NCBI RefSeq assembly: GCF_945859705.1
Contig: NC_079134.1
Span: forward strand, 159,933,718 to 159,997,717
Origin: Episyrphus balteatus
Taxonomy: Eukaryota; Arthropoda; Insecta; Diptera; Syrphidae
Direction: 5' to 3'
DNA length: 64,000 bases
The notes beneath the pieces were generated by a model. That model was not told where the DNA came from and searched no databases. It was given only the letters and a program-made list of their open reading frames with translations. Each line of letters opens with the position of its first letter. Position 1 is the first letter of the stretch. Of the stretch, positions 1 to 13,345 are shown piece by piece. Both the position numbers and the translations under genes were made by a program.

Positions 1-196
1 CGACGACGGACGTAAGGTGTCTTTATTTTTGTTTTGATTTCTTCGGTGAATAATGAGTTCAATTTTTTGTGTTTGTCGTAGATTAATTTTGTCCGCTACA
101 ATTACAATACATAGAATTACTTTGAACAAGGCAGTTTGTATATGTATACATATATAAAAATATGAGCAGATTTGTCTGTACATATATGACAGCATA

Positions 197-953
197 CACC
201 GAAAAAAAAAACAATATCAATTTAACATTTTTTAAATATCAAATTAACATTTTTTAAATATCAGCCAAAAATGCTCTATAAAATGTGTTTTATGATATTT
301 AAAATGTTAAAACAACATTTTTATTATAAGGATGATATTTAATGTCACATTTTGGAAATTTTTTTCGATATTTTATTATCATTTTTTCATATCAATTTCT
401 CATTCCAAATTATTGAAAAATATTAAATACAAAATTCTTAATGTGTACTAATTTAAAGGCGCATTGTGTTTTTTCGAAGTAAAATGTATGATTTACTGAG
501 AAAATTTGATCGGAAATAAGATTTTACTTCACATAGTTTGGGAGAAAATAACAAAACATTAAATTATATCACCTATAATAGAAAAAATAATATCACCACT
601 ATTTTGTAAATAATATTCACTTTCAGTAATGTTTTGAAAAAAGAAAGAAAATACTTAAAATAATAAAAATAATAAAAAAGAAAAGGAAAGAAATAGGTTT
701 CATTATAATAAACTAAAACGTAAAATCTAGTCAACATTGATATTTTAATTGCCAAAGTGAAATTTTCACTATCCAAAAAAATGTCAAAATTATATTTTAA
801 TTGTCAAAGTGAGATTTTCATTATCCCACCTGAAATTAAAAAATATCAAAATGATATGATAAAATATCAAAATTGATATTTTAATTGTTGGACGACTTTT
901 GTCACTGAAAAATGTTAATTTGATAGCTTTTATTATCAATTTTTTTTTCGGTG
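197..953. repeat. Foldback/MITE-like element with TA flanks
   Basis: The ends are inverted copies of CACCGAAAAAAAA, flanked on both sides by TA (195-196 and 954-955). The inverted similarity continues inward through AACATTTTTTAAATATCAA-like sequence. The interior repeats the short word AATATCAA/TTGATATT many times in both orientations. There is no transposase reading frame. A non-autonomous inverted-repeat element is the best reading; the TA flank would fit a Tc1/mariner-type insertion, but two bases are weak evidence. Confidence 0.55.
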
Positions 954-955
954 TA

Positions 956-3900
956 TTTCTCAATACGTAGTGGCGACTAGTTAACAATGTAATCAAGAAC
1001 TTTTCATATACTTGCAATAAAATAACAACGTTACATTGTAAAAAATAAAAGGAAACTTTAAAAAGTAATTTTATTAAATTAGTTATTGAGAATTTAACTG
1101 CTTATAATGCAGTTTCTGCAATAAAACATTGCAGTTTGACGCTACTGGTAGTAGATTTGTAGAGTCATTGATGTATACATAGTAGTTTTTGCAATACTTT
1201 TTTTTAGTGTATGATCATTTGTTCTGTTTTTATGCACTCATAATCAACATACACTGATAGGTGCTAGGAAAAAAACCACTTATGTACTGTTCACAATACT
1301 TTTTTTTTATTAACTTATTTATTTACTCTTAGAAAGATTTATCTTATACTATATTTTGAATTATTAATTTTATTCCCAAATATTGTTACATACATAATGT
1401 GTATGTATGTTGATTAGAATTAAAAGTAATTTTACTCAAAATCTCAAACGCTTTATAAGAATTAATGACAAAAATACTCTTAGTGTTTTTATGTCTCAAC
1501 CTTGTATCACTTTTATGGTAAAGAAGAATGTTAATATGTTTAACAATCATCTCAATTGCATCATAAATTCTTGTCATCCAAATAAGTATCTTCAACTGAA
1601 GATCAAACTTGTTTCTGCATACATTGTGTTGTATCCAATATGTTTGCCTGACACAATAATTGATTGATAAGCTCATCAATATCTGTAAATCTTATATTTA
1701 ACTGACCTGTTTACTTTTGTTTTTAGCAGTGATGATAATATAATTTTTGACTGAATAAAATGTTGCAAATATGCATACAATGCACATAAATATATCAAAT
1801 AGTATTTGTGTTTTGTTTCAAAAGAAAAATGGTAACAAACGAATACATATTTCACCACACTGAGTAAATATTCTTGAATAGCATTTATTCAAAACTGGTT
1901 TATTCCAAATTTTATTTTGACTTTACCACATGGTCAATGGACTTGAGATGATGCGAATCAAAAATATTTGTCACTTCCACGTAAATTTCTTAAATAACCA
2001 TTAAAAATCCTTGGGAGAGATGGCATAATCTTTTGACCTGAATTGTGCAAGCTTTAGAGTCGATATGCCAATTAATATGAAGGAAAAATTTCCAGTTTTA
2101 TCTACAAGATGCCATTTCTTAGAACTTGAACTTGATTTAATAGTATGTGAATTAAATTAGCACTTTTAATTCGAATTATTTTCAAGAATTTTTTATTGTT
2201 TTTATTGCATAAAAATATATTTTACAATATCTGTTTTAATATTTAAAGAAACAATTTCATTGTGATAGTAAAAACGAAAGAGCTGAGGTGCGAACTTATT
2301 TCTTAAAAAAAGTGCTAATAAATCCAATCATAAAGATTGTGAATAAACATAATTCTTATATCATTATATATTTGAACACATTTAACCTTCAACTTGAAAG
2401 CTTTAAACTAAATTTGTGATGTGAAAAAAAAAAACACTTAGAACATTTGCTAGGGTGCGGATACATTATGAAAAATTAATTTTCCATAATGATCAACTAA
2501 ATTTGTATTTTGCGAAGCACGCAAAAGACTATTAAAACGCCAACTATTCACAATAAGGAGTTCTATTTGAAATTATTATCTTAAGCACATAAGCGGAAAT
2601 ATTATTGTTCATTCAATTCTCAATTATAATTCTTATTTCACTTCCAGACTTCTATAATTTGTGACAAAGTAATTGTTTTCAAAGTTTATTTTTATATGAT
2701 TTTTATCTGAATTGGTGATTTACATGCATCACGGAGACAGATAGATTAGTTTAAAGAACAAAGAAGAGTCTTAAGTTTTTTTGGATTCATTTTGAATGAC
2801 ATAAGAAGCTTTTAACTCTTTTTGGATTTAATGTGTATTTTAACAACAATGTTTGGATTGTTGCCACGGAATAGCAATACAGTGTGATTGTGCTAAAAAG
2901 TCCAGCACGTAAACAAAAATTGTGTTTATTTACTTGTCAAGCCTTTCTATGTGCAGATGCATACATAAACTCTCTTTGTAATTAGCACGATATTTTCATG
3001 AAATGTTAAAGCAAATAGTTTACGCAATTGCTTTTTTTATCTATGAACTATTTGTTTCACGATAAGATTACTTCCATATCTTTGATCTGAGGTCAAAACA
3101 TACAGACTTAATATTTGACTGTACTTTTTTTGAATGACTTATTTAAGTCATGCGGAAAATCCAACATTATTACGTCAACTCTTTATCTTTTTTGTAAGTT
3201 AAAAAAAAAAAACAAAACTTGACCTTTTGAAAAATCGCTTTCCTTTGATTTTCATCATAATCATATCAAAAAAAAAGAAAAAAAAAACGTATCTAACCCT
3301 AGCAAGGAATGAGAAGGTAGACGTCGATAAGTTAAAAAATCTAAACCAAAACAATTATTTTTACGTTTTTTTGTTAAACATTTAAAACTGAGTTCTTAAA
3401 CATTTAATTTTGGCGCACTCCTAACTTTTGGTTTCTATATCCATACACATTCATTATGTTCGAAAAGAATTCTTGGAAATTTTCATTGAATTCATCAAAA
3501 AATCGCATAAATAAACGCCTGCATTTTTTTATTATGCACAATGTAGAATTTTTGATGAAATCGGCTGCACCTTTTTGGTTTGGATCTCTATTAGTGTATA
3601 TTTTAATAACTTTAAATGTTCAAATAATTAAAGTCTTAAAGAATCTGAACCTGTGGGTGGCAGACTAGCAGGTGTGGTATGATGGGGTTGAAGAAAGTAA
3701 AAAAAAACATTCTGGTCGTTGCACACAAATTAACAATTTTTTTGTAAATAATTAAAAATTGGAAATATTTCAAAAATTAATTGATTCATTAGGGCCAATT
3801 AAGTAAACAAATCATACAAAAGTGAGAAAAACTATCATATATCTAAGTTCATGAACAAATAATGCGCATGTTACGATGATAATTATGTTGAATTCTGTAT

Positions 3901-6900
3901 ACCGATGAAAACTATTATTGTTGATTCAATCAAAGAAACTAATAAGGATGACTATTAAGTCCATAAGCTTGTTTGAGTAGTAGTCTAACTGATTAAAGAG
4001 CCACAGAGTAAAATTATGGCTCGATTTAATTAAACTTAGTATTTAGCAGTTATCGCACACTCGTCAGATAACTATACTTTTCTATAGGATTTTTGTATTC
4101 TTAGTCCCAATTCAAAGTCAATACATTACTGACAAGTGGTCTTTTTGAAATACTTGATTATTAACAGGTCAAAAACGAGGTTTTGAGTACTTTTAACGTC
4201 GAATTTCATCATCGTTAATTTGTTTTTTTTTTTTATTAACTAAACTTCTTCAAAACGTTTGGAATAGAAATTTATGATATTTCAAATCTTAGTGCTTAAC
4301 ACTCTTAACAGAAATAAAAATGGTTTTCAAGCAAATTCGAATTTGTGTTTTTTTAATTTGGATTTAAAAAAGCGACACATAATTTGAAAATATATAAACA
4401 ACAACATACAAAATTTCATCGATACTTAGTTTTTGAAACTTTATAGCGAAAATAATGATGATTTTAAAAACTAGACGGTGTAGAATAAATCTCTTTCTTG
4501 GTCCTGATTTGTTTTTACCACCAGTGTAATAAAACCGACAAGGTTTTAAAAAGGCCTTAATGTAATCCAATTAATCTGTTGAATTTTTAATACGTATTTA
4601 TACAATATTGTATTTTTTAAGGAAAAAAAAATCTCACTCGAAACGGACTTTTCTCATACATGTATAACATTTTTGAGTTATTACAATTTTCTTGAAAAAT
4701 TGAAATTTATACGAAAAGTTAATTTAAAGTAAATTTCTTAAACTAAGTTTACTTTTCAAGTTTAACACAAAATATTCAAAAGTAATAAAAAGTTTGCTGT
4801 TCATTTCAACTCAACTCAACATTTCAAAATTAATAACCATTTACCCCTTAAAGCAGGAAGTTAAAAATACAATTTGATTTTTGTTTGCATGTATTTAAAT
4901 ATTATGAAGCAAATATTAATTAAATTTTATTTTGTAACCTATTTTCAATAAGCTAGGATAAATAAAGCATTTCAAGTATTAGCTGTGTTAAGTTAAAAAA
5001 TGAAGTTATGAAAAAATAAAAAATAAATATGTAACAGAAATTTGTTTTTAAAAATTTTGTTTGTACGTTAAAATGTAACCTTAACTATTTTTAAAACTGC
5101 TAAATTTATTTTTAATCACTTTTTTTCATTTTAATTTAAATAAGGATTTCATTTTTACGTGTTTCATTAAATTCTAAAAATTTTGCTTTTTTTTTAACGA
5201 ATTTCAAGAAATAAGGATCTACGCTGTAAATATTCTTATTTCATATTTTTTTAGGTTTATGCATGTTATAGAGTTATAGTTGAGTTAAGTTTTAAATGAC
5301 GGAGAAATTTGTAATACAATAAATTGGAAAAATCTATAGGATCTAAATTATTTTTGTGTTGAAAATTGTCAAAAACATTTTTGAAATACATTTTTGGAAA
5401 AAGAAAGATATTCAGAATTAAATTTTTTAGCCCAAACCAAAATACACATTAAAAAAAATTATAATTGAAAGAAAACTAAGTAAAGATGCTACCTTACTAA
5501 AAGATATCTAGAAAATACAATCTTAAACTAGTCAAAAACCTACATAAATCACAGAAAATAATAAATTGTTCTAGTCTGAACTGTAATCGTAAAAATATTG
5601 AGCTCATCTTTTCACATATCAATTTCACTATCTACACAGATGTTTAAAATGCAAAGAAAAATAATAATTAATCACACGTTTATTTATTTAAGAATAATTA
5701 ATAACCATTTTTATTTATCTTTTACATTCTCTTGTATAGAGTACCTATCAGTTCATCCTTCAGAAGATGCATATCAATATGAAAAGTGCACTTAACGTCT
5801 GGCGTATACGTAATATTTTTTTATTATTTATTTTGTGTATAATACCTCACAATTCTAGGAACACATTAACATAAACACACAACCAACTAGAGAGTATCAG
5901 AATAACTATCTTCAAAAAATAATAATAATATTTAATATTCGTTGCATGTTTTGCAAATTTTTTTTTTATTTCATGAATTTCATTTATACTCATATCAACC
6001 TTGGAATTCTCAAATCATCATCATCAAGAACTTGGCAAGAATTTTGAAGCCATTTAATTCTTGACTTGTTTAAAATAGGTTTGTCGTTTAACATTCAAAA
6101 TCAATAAAATAAAAAAAAATCACATGGAGTTAAAATTTACATATGAAGTTGATGATATTTATTCATATCTACGCACAAACTATATAAACTTGAACTTTAA
6201 ATAAAACTTGTAACACTGGATTGTTGGGATTTTAAAAACATTTTTTCATTTTTACTGTAAACACTTACATTATTCGATTTAATCAGGGTTAAATATGAAT
6301 ATATTTATCCGTGGGTAATTTTTTTGTTGTAAAATATTTCAGTCTTTGTAAAAAGAGTATTTTTTGTTCACCCACACACGTTACACACGTTTTTTTTTTT
6401 TTCGTTGCCTAGTTTTGTGTCTTAGCCCGTTCGCGATGATAATCCGTCAAGATGTTGCGACAAAATAACCGACAACTTTGATGATCACTTACCTTTATTC
6501 CCGCGTTTTGTCGATCGCACAAAAAAGACTTGCTAATGATGTGATGAGAGAAATAAACATGGCTGTTAGGGTTACCACAGTGTCTTTATAGTTCGACTTT
6601 GTAGACACTTGTACAAAACAAAAAAGTACCTTATTAATTTTCAATTGTACAAGTCATTTCCGTGCTAATATTATCAACAAAATGAAATGACGGAAATCAT
6701 GGTAATGACTATGAGCAGAAAAAAAAATATTTTAAAGTTTAAATCAAAGTAATGGCAACCCTAGACAGTTAAATTATGCCAGATACAAGAGAGACTTAAC
6801 TTAAAGCATTTTCATACTAAAAAAAAAGAGAGAGAGTTTGGTTTATTGTTTACAATTTTCTGTTAACACAAAATTGTAAAAAAAAAAAACAATCTTAACT

Positions 6901-7600
6901 TAACTTAGTGGCCGGCAATCGCTTTTATTGTGGGTTGTGGGTTTGTTTTGTTTACCAATTAGCGAATTCATGGCGGTCGGTGGCAGTGCATGATGGCATG
7001 GCGGTCTATTCTCTGTTGATGTGAATTGTTAATCTACAAAAACATTTTCTCGTGGTTGGTTGACGGTTGGAGGTGTAAAAAAGTGGAAATGAATGGTTAA
7101 ATATGATTTAGTTTGATAGTTTATAGCAACAGGTGAATTATGGAAGATATGGAATTTAAATTTTCTGTATACAAAATCTTTCAGTGTGAAGAAGATTTAT
7201 GAAGTCGGTATTATTTATTTATTTTGATTTATTGTTAATATTCAAGTTAAATATAGAGGGTAGGTAGAATGAAATTAGTCAAATCAAATTCAAATTAAGT
7301 TTTATGTTGGTTTTTTAATTATATAGTAAAATTTTTATATTTATGCATATAACATTAATTATGTCATTAAATATTTTACTGATAATTATCAATTATAATT
7401 GTATTTTTGAGGCTTATGAGCTAATGTTCTTTTAAAGCTCTAAATAACGCGAAACAAAATAATTATGATTCTATCTAATAAAATTCAAAAGCAATTAGTC
7501 CAGGTTTTTCCATAATTGCTTAAAAATCGAACAATTGAAAAATTCAAAACTTTTAATGGATTTTGCCACAATATCTAATAAAAATTATGAAAAAAATTCC
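956..7600. other. Gene-free AT-rich stretch
   Basis: No coding exon, RNA gene or clear element was recognised on either strand. Open frames are short, low-complexity and without motif content. Two patches are less AT-rich than their surroundings: about 6420-6560 (with a consensus minus-strand splice donor at 6487-6492) and about 6905-7080. They could belong to an untranslated exon or promoter of a gene not otherwise visible here, but nothing proves it. Confidence 0.5.
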
Positions 7601-7930
7601 TAATTTTTGAAACCTGAAAGTCGTTTTCCAAAATTTTTGCATTCCAAACTTCTGTATTTTAGTGCTTACTTTTTTTCACTACCAAAAACAAAAATTTCTT
7701 TAAAATTTTTAGAATTTTCAAATCTAGGAAAAAGGTTTCAATTCAAAGCAGTTTTTTTCTTTTATTAGGTATTGCTAGATTTTTTAAGAATTTTTAATTA
7801 AAGTTTTTTATACTGATGGACTTATAGAATTTTGAATTACAGAATTTAATTTACAGTATTTTTTCAATGTATGTAGGTTAAGAGAAAAGTAGAATAATGG
7901 AATACAGAATTGTGTTTATACATTCTTATT
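7601..7930. repeat. Degenerate foldback copy (ATTCTGTATT-word family)
   Basis: The words AACTTCTGTATTTTAG on the left and GGAATACAGAATT on the right are inverted forms of the word that builds the larger element at about 12580-13345. Shared sequence such as TTTTTTCACTA followed by AAAAACAA also occurs inside that element. This looks like a shorter, decayed copy; its ends are not defined. Confidence 0.35.
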
Positions 7931-8929
7931 CATGAAATGAAAACTTAAACACAAATTTTTTCTATAAAATATTAAAAAAGAAAAAAGGTTCCAAGGCAAC
8001 AACCTTGTCGAATACCTAAAAGAAATTCTACTGTCTTAAAAGATGTGTTTTCAATCTTTGGACATTACCTAATGAAAAAGTTGAAAGATCAAAGATAATA
8101 CAAATTTGAACTTATTTAAATTATGTTTCTTATTTTTATTTTTGTTCGTGAAGGGTTTTAAAAAAGTTGAAGAATTTGTTAAAACTGAAGTTGTTTTGTT
8201 TTGAACTGCAATTAAATATTCCCACGTTAAAGTGACTAGCACCCGTATATAATTATTCAAAAATTGTTTTCGATTTCATTTGATGACTTTGTGCATATCG
8301 TAGAGTCAATAGTTTGTCTCATTGCCTCATTGTTGGTGTTACGTAACAAGCACAAATTCCGACAATAGATACATTATTTGTCATAGTTAAGGAAACATTA
8401 AGGTATGCACTATACATACTTCTACGTACTTACAATGGACAATACAATTATTACAATAAGTCAAAAGTATAAACCCTTCATTGTTTGCACTTCTATTTGT
8501 AGAGAATAAAACTCATAAACGTGTTGCCTCTGACCAATTGCTTTCCGGGCTAATATTCTATAAATAATAAAATATGTCGCTGCAAATAATGTCGTTGTAA
8601 ATGAACTTCTTATGTAACTGTGAGTATTTAATTTGATGACAATCTAATATTGAGTCTTGGTCAGTAATTTTCAATGTAATCTTTTTTATGGAAGAAAATA
8701 TGGACCACCAATCATATTTCCTCATCGTATTTAAATCTTTTCTTTTGAACTTCACTTACAGCTAACAAGTTTTAATTTTAAGCAAAGTATTCCAAACCCG
8801 AATGAAGGAAGTAAAGTTTAAACTCATCATCAATCATTTTCTTCCAAATTTCAATATAAACTTGTATGGTTTTTTAGAAATTGTCCGACTACATTTTAAA
8901 AACTATTGTTAGGTTGAAATACATTTATT

Positions 8930-9245
8930 CAGCCCTATCCTGAGTTTCAAGTGAAAATTTTTCCGCCCAAAATATGTTTGTTCGTCCAGAATTTGAAAAG
9001 ATATCGTGAGTTTCACGTTCGGGAATTTAAATTTTTCACTAAACAAGTTTTCTGTTCGTCACAAAAATTTAAGTGATAAATGAACTATCGTCTACCTAAC
9101 ACATTACGTGAAAAAAAGTTAAAAATGCGTGAAGTTTTTCGAATGTGAACAACTTTACGCCCGGAACTCAAAATAGGGGAAAATTGAAATTTAATTTTTC
9201 CGAGTGGAATTTTGTTCACGTGATACTGACAACAAGGCTGATAAT
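8930..9245. repeat. Foldback element with ~40-bp imperfect inverted ends
   Basis: The left end (ATTCAGCCCTATCCTGAG, then TCAAGTGAA) is inverted at the right end (TTCACGTGATACTGACAAC, then AAGGCTGAT). Inside, GTGAAA/TTTCAC-type words recur in both orientations. No coding content. A non-autonomous foldback or MITE is inferred from structure only. Confidence 0.4.
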
Positions 9246-11926
9246 AAAATTTGTGCTCTCCAATTCACTTTTATTGCAATCAAATCTTTCATTTTCGAAG
9301 TTGAAATGAAAAAAAAAAAAAACAGAAATAAAAAATAGCATTTATTGTTGCAATCAATAAATTTATTAACACGACATTTCTTTCTGGAACCTAGAAAATT
9401 AAATCACTTAATAAAAACAAAAAATATATAGTAAATTAACTCAAAAACTCTTGAATAATGTAAGTGACTTTTCATGATTAAAACAGTTTTTATTGACTTA
9501 AAGCCTACAATAAAAACTGTTGTAACTCAAAAACGTTTAATTTTTTTATTTTTTTGGAAAACTTTTTTTTTGAGAAACTCTTATTAACAAAGTAAAAAAG
9601 TGGATATTTGCATTGAGTACAATAATATGGACTCTTAAATCTTAATGTTGCAAGAAAGGTTTTGGATTGACTGGGTCTTCTATGATTTGGATCTAAGCTA
9701 CCTTAAATATTGATTTATACTTAAACATTTCGAAACATATTCACATATTGTACTGAGAAAAAAATGAAGTTCTTAATGTTTGAACAAACAAACATAATTG
9801 CAAAAACCCAGTTTTTTCTATTCAAAATCAAAATAGTGCCGATGTGCTAGTTATCTCGAGTTCAATTTTGTTAAACTTGAACTTGTCCTACATATAGCAA
9901 GTAAAATGGGACAAATCAATAGGTATAATGGGTGTAAAATTTCCACTGCAAGTTCAAACAATATTTGTTTTACCAACAAGTATAAATTCCTTTCAACTAT
10001 TGACTTAGAAGCTCTTAATATTTATCTACTATCCCTCCACGTGATAACTCTAATAAACAAATCGCAAAAATATTTTATTGACTAATCTCAATGAAAATGC
10101 GATTATTATTTAAATTGACTGTGCGACCAGTTAGTTTGGCAATTATCAACGACTTGAGAATTTGATTATTTAACTCTATCAAGAATCTAGTATTTGTATA
10201 TAGCTTGTATAAAGAGAGAGGTGTGATGGGAACATCACGACTCTATTGAATAAATAAAATTATTAAAATCATAACAACTTAATGAAAAAAATTACTGAAT
10301 TCATTAAAGTTTTTATATACTCGTACTCGTCCATCGTCGTACATATTTGTAGTTATTGTTTGGATTTTGATTAACTTGTGATGATTCGCTAATTGGAATT
10401 CACCTCAGATCTATAGCCCTGTCATTGTTAAGTGTCATCGAATGCGCGGTGAGCTATGAATTATATGCGCTAGACACTCAAGTTCACTGTCAAGCCAATG
10501 TTATAAGACTTCTTGTCACAGCCAAAACAGCGTGCCGCCATCACCATCACATTAATTCCATTCGGGAAATCGTTAACAAAATTATCCAAAATGCGTGTAC
10601 CCATATGATTATGATTATTGTTTTGACAAAATTTTTTATTGTCATTGCCAATTTAAAAGAATAAGACAATAATTTTGTACATACAATATCTTTTTATTTA
10701 CTTTTTTAAGTTCGTTAACCACAAATATCGCACCACCTATTGACAAAAAAGTTGAAGGCTTTTTTTATTTATGTAATTTGTTATGTTTTTTTTTCTAGTG
10801 TGATTATGAATTGTGGTATTAACTGGTTTTCAAAAGAATAATAATTTAACAAAAAGAACAAGATAGATTTTGTTAAGAATTTTAGCGAAGGCGTTAACTT
10901 AAGATTAGAACTATCCATTCAAATATGACAAAAAGAAGAAGATAATGCTGTCATAGTTTCAAAAAATAAAGAATTAATAACTAAGGATTGTTTTCTTTTT
11001 GTATCAAAATATTAATCATTTTAATTGAAAACAATTAATAAAGTTAATTTCGTATTTTTATGTTAATTCTGTGAAATGTTCCATAAATAACTTTTATAAT
11101 ACGCGCGTACCCAACAACTAGGGAATTCCAGCAACATCATCATAGCATTGTTTTCATGATGGTCAAAATGTGATTCTTTTAAGTAAAATAATTTTCACTC
11201 CTTTATTTTTTCTGAAACGAACACAAGATCAAGCAAAATTTTCACTATTATCAAACAAAACTTTATAGTAACTTAGTCATGAGATCATTACTTTGAAGGA
11301 GGACATTTTATAACACAGATCATAAATTCAATTTAAAAGCTTACAAAAACCTTCCATATTATAATCTTCAATGAACAATTTTATTTTATTAACAACAATT
11401 AACTTAACATGCGAGAAGAATAAATTAAGTCAAAATTAAATTAAATCTCATATTACGTGATGTAAAATAAACAAAATCTCTCATTAAGAATATTTTAAAT
11501 CATTAATAACATCAGGAACAATAGCAAAACAAATTGAAATAAACAATAACAAATTGAAATCAGGGACAGATTTTATTACTATTACTACGAAATGGTTCAA
11601 TTTTATGTGATATTGTAGGATACCTATTTGTGTAAACAAAAGAGCTGAGCTACAAACTTGTAAACAACTAAAAATCAATTACATACTTGACTGTAATCTT
11701 GGAGCAATAATGATGAAAGCTCAGAATGAATGACTGATATTAATTAAACTTTTATCCGGGTATTATTGAGAACATAATTTTTAAATGTTTTGGAACATTT
11801 TAATGAGTATGTAATTCATCTTAACGAATTAGTAATAGATGACATATAAATTTGTTCTTCTGATATGTTTCTCGTTTTTGAAACTCAAAATCTAATGAAT
11901 GTTATATTAAGATCATTTTTACGATA
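9246..11926. other. Gene-free AT-rich stretch
   Basis: I see no supported gene, RNA or defined repeat. The region around 10370-10620 is somewhat richer in GC and contains a 79-codon open frame, but that frame has no recognisable motif and no splice-site context, so it is not called. Confidence 0.5.
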
Positions 11927-12140
11927 CAGGAGGTCAATTCCTGATCTGTGAAACTGCGAAGTGATAAGTTTTACCACGTTTTCATAATAAATTTGATTCT
12001 GGATTTATGAAAAAATTAAAACAAACTTCAAAAATGTAATAAAAAAAATTAAAACAAACTTCAATTTGTTTCATATGAAAATTCAAAATGATAAATTTTT
12101 TATCACTTCTGAGTTTCACAGATCGGGCATTGACCCTCTG
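11927..12140. repeat. MITE with ~40-bp terminal inverted repeats
   Basis: The left end reads CAGGAGGTCAATTCCTGATC and continues through TGTGAAACTGCGAAGTGATAA. The right end is its inverted, slightly diverged copy (TTATCACTTCTGAGTTTCAC, then AGATCGGGCATTGACCCTCTG). The 130-bp interior is AT-rich and non-coding, with an 18-bp direct repeat (AAATTAAAACAAACTTCAA). Confidence 0.6.
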
Positions 12141-12579
12141 GTTCTAAAATAATTTAAGGATTCATTAAAAAAATCGAAGTAGTTTAAGTTAAAGATGTCC
12201 TTTGAATTGTATTTAAAAAAAAAATCATATGTATTTTTTTCTAAACGAATAATGTATGCTGCAGGATTTAGTGATTTTTTTTCTGTAGAAAGTATAACAC
12301 ATACATTTATAAAAAATAACATACACTAAGGATAGTACAAAATATAAGAACTTATTTGATTTTAAATAAAATTGAAGAACCTAGGAATTTTTTATTAAAT
12401 CTTGAAAGTGAGAAATATTTTCATAATGCATGAAGAATTTTCAATTGCATGAACAAATTATGAGACTCAAAACAAAGATTTATGAATTTTTGAGCGGTAT
12501 CTCACTTACTTGGATACTGTCATAACTTAAAAATCACGAATTTTGAGTTATTAATGCAGAAGTTATTGTTCTGTATGTG

Positions 12580-13345
12580 CCAAAATTCGGATTCCAAAAT
12601 TCTGTATTCTAAAATTCTATATTTTAAAATGCTGTAAATTCAAACTTCTGTATTCTAAAATTCTGTAAATACAAAATTCTGGATTTCAAAATTCTGTATT
12701 TGTTTTTTTAAAAGTGCGCACTTTTTTTCATTATAAAAACAATTTTTCTTTTATCATTTACAGAATTTTGGAGTATTTTGGCATTTTCTTTGAAGAAAAT
12801 GTTGAAGTAAAGTACCTCCCCAATTAATTTGCATATGACTTACAGCAATTGGATTGAATTTGGATGACATACCTTGAATACCAAAATACTAGTAATATTA
12901 AGCCAAGAATCTTCATACTTATTTCACCATTTTGTTTTTTTATTATTTTTTATTTGTTTTTGTCTTTTTTTTGTAAGGTCTGAAATGAAACTTAAATATT
13001 TATGTATGTAGAACATAATCTCTTATTCCCTAATTTTTCCTTTTTGAAAACTGTCACATGAGGTTTTATGTAGCACATAAATCCTTAACTTGCGTTTTAC
13101 CAAACGGCTCTTATACACTGTTACACTCAATTTGTTAATTGAATACAAATTGTTTAACAGGAAAGACAAAAAGGTATAGATGTAGAATATACAGAATTCC
13201 AAAAAGCAGAATAATGGATATCCAGAATTTTGAAAACAGAATTTTGGATTTTGCAGGATTTTGAAATACAGAATAATAGAAAAGCAGAATAATGGAATAC
13301 AGAATTATGTTCATACAGAATTTAGGAATACAGAATAACTACCCG
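12580..13345. repeat. Foldback element, arms made of iterated AAAATTCTGTATT
   Basis: The left arm (about 12580-12705) is a run of variants of AAAATTCTGTATT. The right arm (about 13185-13345) carries the inverse, ATACAGAATTTT, again many times. The outer parts also pair (AGTTATT...TTCTGTAT against ATACAGAATAACTACC). The interior has no transposase. The architecture matches Foldback-type elements; no target-site duplication was identified. Confidence 0.55.

Noticed and set aside
1..30. CGACGACGGACGTAAGG at the very start as an exon end with donor GTAAGG
   Set aside because: Only about ten bases of possible exon are visible, and there is no frame information.
10425..10664. 79-codon frame with a His-rich segment
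   Set aside because: There are no motifs, no splice context and no neighbours; composition alone does not support a gene.
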